Source of the DNA: Aquanectria penicillioides
Lineage: Eukaryota > Ascomycota > Sordariomycetes > Hypocreales > Nectriaceae
DNA: 64,000 nt
Direction: 5' to 3'
NCBI GenBank assembly: GCA_003415625.1
Contig: PYIU01000003.1
Coordinates: 2,170,001-2,234,000, forward strand
This document shows positions 1 to 12,345 of this stretch, one piece after another (positions within the stretch are counted from its first letter, which is position 1; each line of letters starts with the position of its first letter). The notes under the pieces are model-generated. The model was not told where the DNA came from, ran no database searches, and was given only the letters and a program-made list of their open reading frames with translations. The translations under genes and the position numbers were made by a program.

Positions 1-1200
1 TTTATTTTATTTATATTAAGGCTTTATATAGTACTTTAAAAAGTCCTTAAAATTATAATAATTAAATTTATTAATAATATAAATATATTTATATTTAAAA
101 AAGATATAATAAAGACTTAAGCTTAACTTAAAGCTATATAAATAGTATATATATTTTAGGCCTTTATTAATAGTATAATCTTTAAATCTATTAAAGCTTA
201 ACTTTTTTATTTTTTTATTAATATTAAAGGCATTAGGTTTAACTAACCTTTATTTATAATATAATTTAACTATAAAAATTATACTATTTCTTTAGATTAT
301 AGCTATATAAAAAGCTACTTTAAGGCCTATATATCTTTAAGCTTAAAGGAAAACTTAAGCGCTAAAGGCAGGCCTTTATTGCCTTTATAGTAAGTATATA
401 AAAAGTAAACCTTAAGGCTATTTATATAATATATATATATATAATTAAGTCTATAATTGCCTATAGTATTAATATATATTATTTTTTAGTAAAAAGGGAT
501 AAAAATTTAAAAGGAATTGCTAAAGCCCTATTTATTAAATAGACTTAAGCTCTTTATATTATAAAGGAAGGCTATAAGGCTATTTTAATTAAATTGCTAA
601 AAAATAAGCTTAAAATCTTTTTATTTAATATATACTTTAATAAATAATTTATTTAATTTTAGGGCTAGCTTTAAGCTTAAAGTATTAAAAAACTTATTCT
701 TTTTATAATTATATTAGCAATATAATAGATTTATTATTATTACTATAATAGCCTTTAGTATAAATTAATATAAAAATATAAAAAGTAGTTAATTAATTAG
801 CTTTTTAATAGAAAATATAAAAAGAATTAAAAGTTAATTAAAAATTAAATATTAATTAATTAAAGGTATTAATAGAAATAAGCTAAATATAAATCTTATA
901 AATACTATATAAATAATAAAATAAAAATAATTAAAGTCTTTTTATTTTATATAAAGAAAAAGACTATTTGCTTTTATAAAAAACTTAAAAAATATAAAAG
1001 CTTTTTATTTATTTAAATATAAATATAATATATTAAGCTTTAAGGATTCCTTTTTTAAAGAAAAATTCTTAAGGTAAGTATACTTTAGTGCTAATATAAA
1101 AATATTATTAAAATAATTAGCTATATTATACTATACTATTTACTTTACTTAAGCTAAAGAGAATCTCTATTTAATTTACTTTATAACCTCTTTAAGCTTA
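1..1200 (+). pseudogene. LINE ORF2 3' part (reverse transcriptase C-terminal half), copy 1
   Basis: This is a degraded reverse transcriptase of the non-LTR type. The catalytic motif C lies at 67-78 and reads FINN. In an active LINE of this family it would be FADD, so both catalytic aspartates have become asparagine by G-to-A. Downstream, a thumb-like stretch matches the same stretch of copies 2, 4 and 5. The C-terminal C-x-C...H...C knuckle region lies at about 1080-1140. In-frame TAA and TAG codons mark former CAA, CAG and TGG. The fragment has no start and cannot be expressed. The domain call rests on the motifs and on alignment to the other four copies. Confidence 0.8.
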
Positions 1201-2430
1201 AGTAGTATTTATTTAAAGCCTAAACTATATATTGCTTTATTAAATAATTAGCCTATTTATATATTATATTATATTATAAGCTAGCTATTAAGCTATATTT
1301 AATTTAAAATATATCTATTTATATATTATCTTTACCTTTTAGTAATTCTTTTATTTAAGTGCTTTAATCCCTTTATTAAAAGGGAAGTTAATATACTTAA
1401 AAAAACCCCTTTTAAAAAAGGGAAAAAACTAGCCTATTATATAAATAATATACTAAAGCCTACCCTTTTTAATAGTTAAGTCTTTACTTTACCTTTATTT
1501 TAAATTTAACCTTTATTTATTATTATATTTAATTTATATTTATTTATTTTAATAATATTACTTACTTTAAGTCTATATTTTCTTTAAAAGATATAAGATT
1601 TATTTTATTCTTTTTGCTATTTTTTTTACTATTTTTTTTTTATTTTTAAGCCCTTTTTATTTTAATTTCTCTTTAGCTTTATTTAAGCTTAAGCTATTAT
1701 TTAAAGAGTTATATTAAACTTTAATATTTATTATTAATATTAGCTAATATAAATCTATATTAAAACTAATTTAATCTATTATTATTATTACTCTTTAGTA
1801 TTGCCTATTTTTAAGTAGCTTTAGCCTTTTTAATTAAAGAAAGCAATATAGCTATTAAGCTCTTAAGAGTTATAGCTATATAATTAACTTTATTAATTAG
1901 CTTATAGAGCTAATTAATATTAGAATTTATAATTAAAACTATAAGTATAGTTTAAAAGTGCGCTTAAATTGCCTTTCTTTTAGCTTAAATAGCCTTAGCC
2001 CTTAATTATTAAAGCTTCTTTATTTAATAGATTATATTAATAGTAAACTTAAATTAAAATTAAAAAGTATTTACTATAGCTATCCCTTTTTATAAAGCTA
2101 TTATTAGTATTTAAGTATTAGCCTTTACTAAATATAGTAATAGCTTATATAGCTTATATATATAAATATAAGCAATATAGCTATTAGCCTTAGTATTTAT
2201 TACTATTAGCTATTTAAAGTTATAATAAAGGAATATAATTTATTAGCTTAATTTTAATATAGACCTTTCTTTCTATTTCTTGCTATTTATATAATATATA
2301 TAAAGTAAAGTAAATTCTATACTGCCCTTAAGAATAGCTTAATACCCTTTACTTTAATGCAATTAGCCTAGCATTTTAGTATTTATATAAGCATTAATAT
2401 AGAAATTATAATAGGCCTATAGTATATATA

Positions 2431-2526
2431 AACTATTATAATTATAGTTATAATTATAATTATAGTTATAGTTATAGTTATAGTTATAATTATAATTATA
2501 GTTATTATTATTATAATTATTATTAC

Positions 2527-2581
<55 letters not shown>

Positions 2582-2592
2582 ATTATTATCTT
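2431..2592. repeat. (TATAGT)n/(TAT)n microsatellite in the LINE 3' region
   Basis: TATAGT-type repeats run into a long uninterrupted TAT run. The same position in other copies is at 14143-14242 (reverse orientation), 43462-43536 and 54138-54212. In the unmutated fragment it is an ACG run at 12876-12942, so this tract is a fully mutated form of a CGT repeat belonging to the LINE. Confidence 0.85.
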
Positions 2593-3112
2593 TAGTTATA
2601 TATAATTAATATAAAATAGCAATAAAAATAGTAATTAATACTTATATAAATTAGGTATTCTATATAAATAATATATTAATAAAGTATATACTTAAAGGCA
2701 ATAAAAAGCTTTTATAAAGGTATATAAAAAAAGAAAAAAAAAAGAAATTAAATATATCTATAAAGATTAAAAAATAATAATAATAGCACTTAAATAGCTA
2801 GCAGCCAGCTAGCTATTAGCTAGTATTAAATTAGTGCCTTACTTTTTGCAATAGGCCTATAGTATAAACAATTTAGGCCTATTATAAGCTTTACTTTTAC
2901 TTTATTTATTAACCTTATAATTAAGTAAATAGAATATTTTAGTAATAGCACTAAACTAACTTTTAATCTAATGCCCTTTTATAAAGGACCTATAATAGGC
3001 TTAATATTATATTAAATAAAGGTTTTTACTTTATTAATATAGTTTTTTCCTTTATTTATATAGTATAGAAGCACTATTTACTTTATAGGTTTATAGAGTA
3101 TTAATAAATAAA

Positions 3113-3888
3113 ATATAATTATAGAATTAAAAAGTAAATATAATAAGTATAAAAAAGGGCTTTTTTTAAAAGGTTAAGTAGCTATTATAAAATATAATAG
3201 CTAAAAGAATAAAAGTAGCTAAAGTAGACCTTAAGAAGTATAGAATAATAGAGAATAAGTATATAAAGGAGCTAATTTAGTCTATTTTAATTTATAGTTT
3301 TTAGCAATTTATATTTTATAAGTTTTAATTAAATATATAATAAAAAATTAAATTATTAATTATTAAATATAATCTTTTAGTAATTTAATTTACTATTAAT
3401 TTAAATAATATTATAAATCTTATTAAGCTATAGCTTATAGAATATTAGCAATATAATAAAAATATTATTAAGCTATTTTTAGTTAATTTTAATAATAATA
3501 AAAAAAGAAAGTATTTATTAATATTAAATTTAATAAATTTAGCTATTTACTTTTATTATAATTTATTTTTATTTTTAAAGTATTATATTAAAATTAGCAA
3601 AAAGTTAGTTTTTAATTAAATAAATTACTATTTTACTATTATTAAAATTAATTAATGCAATTTGCTTTATATATATAGTTTAATTTAGCTATATAAAAGT
3701 ATAAACTTTAGCTTGCTTTTTAGTATAAATAAAAGTAATCTTTTAAAAAGCAATAGAGTATATTAAAAGAATATTATTTAATATTTAAATAGCATTTTTT
3801 ATAAAGTAAGTAAATAAGGTTTTATTTTTATATAATTGCATATAGTATATATATATAAATAATAGAAAGTATTAAATAGAATAGATAA
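3113..3888. other. Unassigned AT-rich sequence
   Basis: This lies between the end of LINE copy 1 and the compound microsatellite. It is AT-rich, carries no open frame and shows no similarity I could see to the LINE or LTR elements in the window. It may belong to the 5' part of the Helitron-type element that follows, but I see no replication-initiator motif in it. Confidence 0.5.
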
Positions 3889-3972
3889 AGAAATAAATAA
3901 ATAAATAAATAAATAAGTAAATAAGTAAATAAGTATTAATAAAGAGAGAGAGAGAGGGGGGGGGGGGGGGGG
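3889..3972 (+). repeat. Compound microsatellite: (AAAT)n, (GA)n, poly-G
   Basis: About ten AAAT/AAGT units are followed by a GA repeat and then an unbroken run of 17 G. The G run contains no CA, TG or CG step, so it offers no substrate to RIP, which may be why it survives. The AAAT units resemble the LINE tail, but no LINE body precedes them. Confidence 0.9.
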
Positions 3973-5029
3973 CTATTATAATTTCCTTTTATACTTTTTA
4001 GGTTTATTAATATAAAGCATTCTATATACTATAAAAGTATAGGACTTTAATAAGCTATTATTTTAAATTGCTATAAAATAAAGAATAGCTATATTTAATA
4101 TATTAGCTTTAATTAATAATATAGTAAAGCTATTAATAATATTTAATAAAAAGGCAAACTTTTATATAAAATTATTTTAGATTTATAAGTATAAGGCTAT
4201 ATATATTAAGTATATACTTTAAAATAGAAACCTAAATTAATAGTAATAATAGTAAAATATATATTAATTTAAATTCCTTAAATAATTAATAAAGAGAATA
4301 AAGTTTAATAAAAAGGGGGTCCTTTTTATTAAGCAATTCTATATATTTATAACTTATTAAAATAAATTAATAGCTATTGGATTGCAATATAACTATAACT
4401 TAATATTTATTATAATGCAATTTTATAGCTTATCCTTAATCTATTACTTAATTAATTATATAATAAAGATAAAGAATTTAATTTAAAAGTAAATAGTTAT
4501 AGCTATAAAGCATCTTTTTATATTAAAGAAGGGATTAAAATGCAGGCAATTAGGGCTATATTTATATCTATATCTATATTTATATTTATACTTTTTTATA
4601 TTTTAATAAATAGTATTAATAATAATAGTAATACTATTTATATTTATATTAATACTTATATAAATAATATTAATAGTTAAAAGAGCAATAAATTTATTAA
4701 ATAGTAAAATAGTAATAATAATACTTATATTAATATTAATATTAATAGTATAAAAGAAAATAAAACTTATTAATTCTTTATAAAGGTAATTAATTACATT
4801 TTTATAGATTAAATGCTATTAAAGATTAAGGTAATTGCTTATCTTTTAGAATATTTAATAGAGCTTTTATATAATTATTATTAAATATATTTTAATATTA
4901 ATAAGCTATATTAGCTTATATTAAGACAGTAATTGCATTTTTAGGAGATTAGCTAGCTTAAAGATAGCAATAATTAATCTAGCTTTAATATTTATATTAA
5001 AAAGTAAAGAAAAAAGGTTATAGCTTTAA
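3973..5029. other. Unassigned AT-rich sequence upstream of the helicase pseudogene
   Basis: The plus strand becomes A-rich towards the right, as in the coding strand of the following pseudogene. It contains runs of simple ATT/AATA sequence near 4560-4740. If the element is a Helitron, its replication-initiator (HUH nuclease) domain should lie here, but I could not recognise it after mutation. Confidence 0.4.
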
Positions 5030-7640
5030 ATATATATTTATACTATAAAAAGGTCTTTTAAGATATTTGCTTATATAACTATACTATTTTTATTTATATT
5101 TAGTATAAAAAGTTATATTATAGTGCTAAAGACTTTAGTATTTTTTTTAAGCTTAAATACTATTTTTTAAATAAATAAATATAGTTTTTGCATTAATACA
5201 AAATATATTTAATTATATTTATTAAAGGCTACTTTAGCCTAAATTTTATTAATAAAAAGAAATAAAATAAAGAGTAATATTACTAAAAGTAAGCTAAAAT
5301 ATATTCTATTTTATTTAATATACTATAAAGAAAAGGTTATTATATAATACTTTTATTTTTAAAGCTTAATTAATTAATATTAATATTTAAGGAATTTCCT
5401 AAAGTAATAGTTTAATACTTTAGCCTCTCTATACTATAGCATTACTTTATATTTAAGTTATTATTAGGCAATATAAATATAATTATTACTTAAAATAAAT
5501 AAAAATAAAATATATTAAAATAAATCTTCTTTTTTATAGATAATATTTAATTATTAAAGCAATTAGCTTAAAATACTTAAAAGAATATATAGCAATAGGC
5601 ATTTATATTAAAGAATATTAAAATAGCTATAAATAGCAATAGATTATATAAAGAAAATAAAAATTGCTATAATAAAAATAATAGTAATAGCAATAATAAT
5701 ACTAATAGGTTTTAAGATAATAATCTTAATTAAATTATATATTTTATTAATATTATTTAAATAGTAGCTAGCAATAATTAAATTATAGTAAAATTAAAGG
5801 AATTAGCTTTAATACTTTATAATTTTATTAGGCTTTAAGGCATAATAAAAAGAGAAAAGAAAAGTAAAGATTTAAAGAAAGGCAAAAAGCAATAAAAGAA
5901 AAAAAGAAAAAAAGATTTAATATTTATAGAAAATAATAATGCTAATAGCAGCTAGACTTAAGTGCTTAATTTAAGTAAAATTATAGCTATTAAGGCTTAG
6001 CAATTAAGGCTATTAAAAGCAATAAAGTATTAGATTTAAGGCATATAAAAAGTAAAGAAAAAAGAAAAAAAAAGAAAAAAAAGGCACTAAAATAGCAATA
6101 AAAGCAATAAAGAATATAATATTATTATTATTATATAGTTCTATAATTATAATTAAGTAAACATTTATATCTATAGTTATAACCTTTAGAATAAATATTA
6201 CTTTATAGTTTATACTTAATAAGCAATAAGCTATTACCTTTCTATTAATCTATTAATATATTTAGCTTATAGAAAATAATAGTAATATTATTAATAGTTT
6301 TAGTATTAAAGGAAATAAATACTTTTAGTAATTATATTAATTCCTTAATTATAAAAGCAATATAAATAAATCTTAAATAATTAAAGTAATAATAAAGCTC
6401 TTTATTAAATAAAGTATATTATATTAGCTATTAGTAATTACTATATTAAGTATAATAGCAATAAGTATTAATAGCATTATTATTTATTTAGCTTATAGCC
6501 TTACTATTAATAGATCTTTATTATTATTATAATAGAACTATAATATAATAAATAAAGGATTAATTAATTAATAGTAAATAATAAATAGATTTATATAAGT
6601 ATTATAAAGGGATAGATAGATATTTATTATTAATAAAGTTAATATATTTAAGGCTAATATACTATTAAAGATTAATAATAAACTTTATTATTTAATTAAA
6701 TGCCTTAATAAAAGCTTTAAAGGTATTTTTATTATTTTATTTTATAGTAACTTTTATTAATTAAGGCTAATTATAAATAAAATATTTCTATTAAATAGCA
6801 ATAAATTCTTATAAAACTAAAATAAAAACTTATATAAATAGAACTATAATAAAGTATATATATTATAAAAGAAGTTTATAATAATAATAATACTTAAAAA
6901 ATAAATTTATATTATTAAAGACTTTAAGCTATTTACTTTATTATATTATATTTATATAAAGACTTAAGATTGCATTAATATTAATATATTTAATAGCTAT
7001 TACTTTTAATTAAAGTATAAAATCTTATAAAAAATAAATATTTCTATAGTTATATTACTAAATTAAAACTATTAAAACCTTAATATAAAGGCAGCTTTAG
7101 CCTTTTAAAGGTATATATAAAAGCTATTATATATCTTTTTATTTAAATATATTTAAATAAAAAGTAACTATAATTATTCTATATAAATAAAGGCATTTAT
7201 AATTTTAAGTTTAAATAATAATAATAAAATCTTTATATTAACTATATTTATATATATTTTTAATATATTAATAGTAATAATAAAGAATAAGCATTAAAGC
7301 CTTAAAATAATTAATAATATAAGCTATATAGCTATTTATATTATAATTAATTTAAAGTATTATAGCTAATAGATATTAAATAATATTATTATTTATTTTA
7401 GCCCTTTAATAGCTATTATACTATTAATAAACTTAATAAAGGGCTATAATCTTATAGGCTTACCTAAAGGTATATTAATATTAATACTATTAAGTAAAAG
7501 GATTAATCTAATAGTAAGAAAGTAGCTATAGCAAAAGTATAAAGTATTATAAAAGGATCTACCTTATATTATTGCTTTTATCTATATTAACTATAAGGTA
7601 TAAAGTTAAATACTAATTAAGGCTAATTTTAAGCTTTATA
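5030..7640 (+). pseudogene. Helitron-type Pif1 helicase, RIP-degraded
   Basis: The plus strand, read through former glutamine stops, shows Pif1-family helicase landmarks. At 6713-6775 it reads SFKGIFIILFYSNFY followed by a stop and L-R-L-I. This fits the Pif1 PFGG...GDF.QL.PV block with G-to-A and C-to-T changes. At 7571-7620 it reads AFIYINYKV, stop, S, which fits the TDYK.QG.TL motif. The two blocks are in the same frame, 858 nt apart, with the LIGLPKGI stretch at about 7450 between them. Upstream, about 5060-5340 recalls the region before the helicase in fungal Helitrons, but it is in another frame, so at least one indel lies between. Walker A was not located. Helitron origin is an inference from family knowledge; no termini were found. 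A cellular Pif1 relic is less likely in this setting. Confidence 0.6.
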
Positions 7641-8396
7641 GTAGCTATATAATTTTAAGTAAAAATAATAAAAAAAAAGAGAAATTAATACTATAGTGCA
7701 ATTAAGGTATAATCTTTATAGCTTATATATATAACTATTATAGTACTAATTATTAAATAATATTATATTATTAGTAAAGATAAAGGAAAGAGATATAATT
7801 AATAATGCAATTTTATAGAATATAATAAAGGCTAAAGTTAAGCTTAATTAATTAATTAAAAAAATAATAAATTAAGTCTATATATTAAAGTAATAAATAA
7901 GCTAATTAAGCTATAAAATAATTACTATTATTACTATTATTACTATTAATAGTAATAATAATAATATAAATAATATAAAGAATATAAAAATAATTATTAT
8001 AAAATAGCTTTTATATTTATTTAAAAAAGAATTTTAAAGGGTAAAGAGTTTTTTAATTAAATTAAATTAAAATAATTATAGTTTTTTATATTATTTAAAC
8101 TATTTAAATTATATATCTTATAGAACTTAAGGGTCTTTTCTTTTTCTTTTTTTTTAATTATTAAAGCTAAATATATAAGGTATAAAGTAAGGAGCTAAAA
8201 CTATAAAAAGCTATAAATATAAAGCATTAAAAAAGGCAATTAAGTAAAAATAACTTAAATTACTTTATATAAGTTAAGTAATCAATTTTTATAATAATTA
8301 AAAGTAGCTTAATATTTACTATTTATTAAAATAAAGATTCTTTATTTAAGAGGCAAAAGGTTTGCTATTTATATTATATAGTATTATATATATATA
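7641..8396. other. Unassigned AT-rich sequence
   Basis: This may be the 3' part of the Helitron-type element. It contains short ATT repeats near 7920-7960 and an AAAAAAGAG-rich patch at about 7670. No motif was recognised. Confidence 0.4.
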
Positions 8397-8707
8397 AACC
8401 CCCTTCCCTTTCTTTAAAAGGCCTATTATATAATTTATTTTTAAATACTTCCTTAAGAGTTAAGACCCTATAATAATTAATTAAATAGATAAAGGGAAAG
8501 CTAAATTATATAAAATTATATAAAAATTATATAATATTTATGCTTTTTATTATATAATATTTATATAACTTATATATAATTTTTTATTTTTAGCCTATAA
8601 CTTTAGCCTATAACTATCTAACTAATTAACCGATTAACTAACTGCAGCCTTAGCCTTACAATAATGCATGCATATATATATGCATAAAGGGAAGGGGGGG
8701 GGGGGTT
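8397..8707. repeat. Candidate small inverted-repeat element (MITE-like)
   Basis: A 15-base arm, AACCCCCTTCCCTTT, starts at 8397. Its reverse complement, with an expanded G run, ends at 8707. The 311-bp interval has no coding capacity and is less mutated towards its right end, where CCGATTAACTAACTGCAG and ATGCATGCATAT survive. No target-site duplication could be fixed. A similar G-rich block occurs at 60815-60835. It could be a non-autonomous DNA transposon or a chance pairing of purine tracts. Confidence 0.35.
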
Positions 8708-8740
8708 AAGTAAAGTAGTTAAAGCCAGCGCTAAATAGGT

Positions 8741-8801
8741 CTCTTTTAAAATAAGTTCTTTAAAGAGCATAGATCTCTTTTAAAATAAGTTCTTTAAAGA
8801 G
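8741..8801. repeat. Two-copy tandem repeat of a near-palindrome, period 34
   Basis: A 27-bp unit beginning CTCTTTTAAAATAAG and ending TTTAAAGAG occurs at 8741-8767 and again at 8775-8801. Each unit can fold on itself through CTCTTT/AAAGAG. Its function is unknown. Confidence 0.85.
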
Positions 8802-8809
8802 TATAATTT

Positions 8810-10159
8810 TTAATTAAATATTAATAATTTTAATATTAATTTAAAAGTAATACTAAAAGCACTAATAATTATTGCTATTTGCATTAATAAAGTTATATAC
8901 TTAAAAAATTATAGCAATTTTCTATTTTCCTTTTATATATATAAATTTCTATATAATAAAAAGAGCTTAAAAAATTATATAATATATACTAAAAGACTTA
9001 TTATTTTAATATATTAATTTTAGTTTTATAGCTTAAGTAATTTAAGAAATATATTTCTATTTAAATAAATATATTAATTTAAGCTAATATATTATCTAGC
9101 ATTAGCCTTATTTAATAAGGCTATAACCTTAATAATATTTTGGATCCTTAAGGATACCTTACCCCTTATAGCCCCTTTTTTTTATCTCTTTTATATTTCT
9201 TGCCTTATAGAATAAGTATATATAGTTAATTATATTAATAATACTTTAGCTAAATATAAAAGATTTAATATTTTTAATAATCCTTTAATTTTATTATATA
9301 AAGGGTTTTATTAAATATTAGCTTTAAGCTATTATAATAAGCCTAGCTTATTAAGCTATAAAATTAGCATTAAAAAAGATATAATTATTAAAATAAAAAT
9401 AGCTTTAATTTTAATTATAATAAGGCTTTTTATAGTAAGGCTAATTAATATTTTAAGCTTTTTATTTATTAAGGCTTTAGGCTAACTATAAAGGCTAATA
9501 ATAATATTAAGGTTTTATATTTAAAGAAATAGCTTTTTAATATTTTATATATAATTATTAATATAAAAAATATAGTAAAAAGGGCTTTAGATTTTACTAA
9601 AGGCTTATTTAGCTATTAGTATATATAAATAGCCTTTTTTACTAAAGGCTATTTAACCTTTAGCTTTTATAAGATATAATAGCTATAAAAAAGCCTATAT
9701 TGCTTTTAAAATATGCTTTTATATTAAGGCAGCTATAGCCTTTAGCAATTAGCTATTAAGGTAATAGCAATTTAATAATATTAAAAGGCTAATAGCTTAA
9801 TAGCCTTATAGTAAATTTCTATAGGCAATGCATTAAGCTAGGCTTTACTATTATATTTATTATATAGCTTTATTATTATTTTAGTGCCTTTTTAAGTATA
9901 TATAATCTCTTTATACTTTAGCTATTATAAAATAGCTATATAAAGGTAAAGAAAGTTATTTATATTAATTAAAAAATAGCTTTTAAGATCTTTATAAGCT
10001 ATTTCTATAAAGCTATTAATATATTAATTAAAGTTATAATATTTTTTAATATAATAGCCTATTTACTATAGCTATTAAAGCATATACTTTTAAGAAATAT
10101 AGTATAAGATTTAGCTTTATTAGTAATTATATATATTATTTATTTTTATTTATTGCTTT
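8810..10159. other. Unassigned AT-rich sequence, possibly the 3' flank of the MULE
   Basis: It contains a small less-mutated patch at 9130-9180 (TTTTGGATCC, then CCCTTATAGCCCC). It probably includes the C-terminal part of the MULE transposase, but the third catalytic residue was not identified and no terminal inverted repeats were found. Confidence 0.4.
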
Positions 10160-10760
10160 TTAAAATTATTTTTCTTTTTTATAAAGACTATATACTTTTA
10201 GTCCTTAAATATACTCTTTTTTATAGGCTAAAGCTATATAGATAGCAGTAGCTTAATTAAGTAAGTAATAGCTTTAGCCTTAAGCTATATAATAGCATTT
10301 AGCTCTTTTACTTTAGGGGTTTTATTATTATTATTATTACTATTTAAATTATACTATTATAAGTTAATTTTAGCTTTAATATTAGCATTAATATAATAGA
10401 TATAAAGCTATTAATATATTAAAAGAAAAACTATAATAATAGCATTTTTAAGGGCTATTTCCTTATCTATAATAATTATATTTAATAGCTTAATAGCTAA
10501 TTAGGCTTTAAAGCTATTAATTTATTTATATAGCTATAAAAATGCCTCTTTATATTTATTATTAATTAAGCTATAGCTAAAAATTATTATAGATTTTTAG
10601 TTTATAATGCTATTAATTTAATATAGATATATTTTAAAGCAATTAGTTTTATATATATTATTAATGCTTAAAACTTTTAGGAACTTTTTTTATATAAGCT
10701 TATATTAAGGGTAAGTTTAAAAAATAGCTTTAACTTTATTAATATTATTAAAGCTAAATT
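10160..10760 (-). pseudogene. MULE (Mutator-like) transposase core, RIP-degraded
   Basis: The minus strand from about 10690 reads FLKVLSINNIYKTNCF. This fits the MULE block P.VL.MD.TYKTN.F around the first catalytic aspartate; here that codon (10660-10662) is AAT, asparagine. Sixty-five codons on, in the same frame, it reads IIIIDKEIALKNAI. This fits the second block (TD.E.AL.NAI), and the aspartate GAT is kept at 10465-10467. Near 10381-10410 it reads YIYYINANI, matching the C..H.N.N block with both metal-type residues lost. Only former glutamine or tryptophan stops interrupt the frame. The transposase would have cut and moved a DNA transposon. The N-terminal part probably runs into 10760-11900 but was not resolved. 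Confidence 0.68.
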
Positions 10761-12333
10761 TCACTAAATGCCTTAAGTTATAGTGCTAAAGATAGCTAAT
10801 TTAAGCTTAAGTAAATATAAAGCTATTAAAACTTTTCTTTTAAAGCTTTTAATAATTATTATAAATATCTTTTGCCTTAAAGAAGTAAGGTATAGTAAAG
10901 TTATTTATAATAATTTAACTTATTTTATAGGCTAAAAGGGATTTATATTTTATAAGGGATTTTTAAAGGGCTTATTATAATTATATATACTTATAATATA
11001 TTATATATATAAATAAATTAAAAGAAAGAATATAATTATATAAACTATTAGCTATTAAATAAACTTAAAGTCTATTTAACTTTTATAATATTTTAGCTAT
11101 AATTTAAAATAGGCATTTATATCTTTAGGTAAAAGCTTATTAAATATTTATTAATTTTAATAGTTATATATAGCTGCAATTATAAATAAGGGTAATATAG
11201 ATATAAATAACCTTACTATTAATTAATCTCTTTAGTTTATACTATTGCTTTATAAAAGCTATACTATTCTTTTTAAAAAATAGCTAAATAAATTTAATAA
11301 GCACTTTAAGACTTAAAAATTAAGGAGATAGTAGTAAATTAATAATATAATTATATTTTAGCAGTAAATTAATGCCTATTAAATCTATTATTAGGATTAG
11401 GCTAAAAGTTATATAATAAGATTAAAGAAATAGAGAAATAAAGGGCTATTAATAAAGAAAGTAAGTTAGATTAAATAATATAAATTTTTACTAAAGTTGC
11501 CTAAAATATATAATATTTTAGGGGAAATGAGTTATATAATCTATTTATTAGTATAAATAGCAATAGGTATTAGTGCCTTTAGTATTACTTTAATTTAATT
11601 ATTGCAATTAATTTTCATTATAATAAATAGCCTTAAGTTTAGTCTTTATTAAGTAATGCTTTAATTTAAGATTAATTATAAAGTATTTAATTGCAATAAA
11701 AGAATATCTTTTAAAAAATAGAAATTATATTTAAGGAATTTAAAGTATAAATAATATTTAAAATGCTCTTAATAATACTTTAATAATTTTAAATATTATT
11801 TTTATTAGCTTTAGTAAAAATAATATAAAGTAATATTTTAGAATTTAATAGCCTTATTATAATACTATACTTTAGACTATTAATATCTTTTCTATATATA
11901 GGAAAATAGCTTATTAAGAAGTTTACTTTAAATAAATAGCAGTAAATTATATTTCTTTTTAATTTATTGCTATTTAAATAATATTAAATAAACTAATAAA
12001 AAATAAAAACTTAATTTAAAAAAGGCATTTAATTAACTTAAAGTATTACAATTATATAAGTTTTTTAATAATAAAGTAAGATTAATAAATTTAAAATTAT
12101 TAAAGCTTTTATAGTACTTTTCTTTATTAAATATATATTATATTATTTACTATTAATAGCTAGTTTTAATATAGCAATAGCTTATATTAATAAAGTAACT
12201 ATTTATATAATATATTATTTTATAAAAGCTAAATTAAATAATAAAATTAATTATAATTATATTAAATTTAGCTCTTTTAAATAATATATTAATAGTTTAA
12301 ATAAAAAAAGTAATAAAAAATAATTACTTATAA
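10761..12333. other. Unassigned AT-rich sequence, probable 5' part of the MULE
   Basis: No surviving open frame and no recognised motif were found. The MULE transposase runs right to left, so its N-terminal region and 5' terminal repeat should be here. A perfect hairpin at 11500-11522 is listed separately. Confidence 0.4.
11500..11522. other. Perfect 10-bp hairpin
   Basis: The arms CCTAAAATAT and ATATTTTAGG are separated by a 3-base loop, and a short G run and GAAATGAG follow. It could be part of an element terminus. Such palindromes also arise by chance in AT-rich DNA. Confidence 0.6.
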
Positions 12334-12345
12334 TTAATAAAGTTA
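12334..12345. repeat. Left target-site duplication of the truncated LINE
   Basis: TTAATAAAGTTA here matches TTAATAAGGTTA at 13100-13111, with one A/G difference. The match directly flanks the LINE fragment. Confidence 0.85.

Larger units (their letters stand above)
1..3112 (+). mobile_element. LINE copy 1, 3' part, RIP-degraded
   Basis: This is the 3' part of the window's dominant Tad-like LINE, cut by the left edge inside the reverse transcriptase. It aligns along its whole length with 19150-20434, 41020-44071 and 51700-54739. It holds the end of ORF2, a 3' untranslated region of roughly 1.8 kb with a TAT microsatellite, and the short (AAAT)-type tail at about 3100-3112. Compared with copy 4 the changes are almost all C-to-T or G-to-A. 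The plus strand is the sense strand, because truncated copies elsewhere all keep this right-hand end. Confidence 0.88.

Noticed and set aside
2431..2592. CRISPR-like or telomeric array
   Set aside because: It is a plain trinucleotide and hexanucleotide microsatellite with no spacers; no TTAGGG array is present anywhere.
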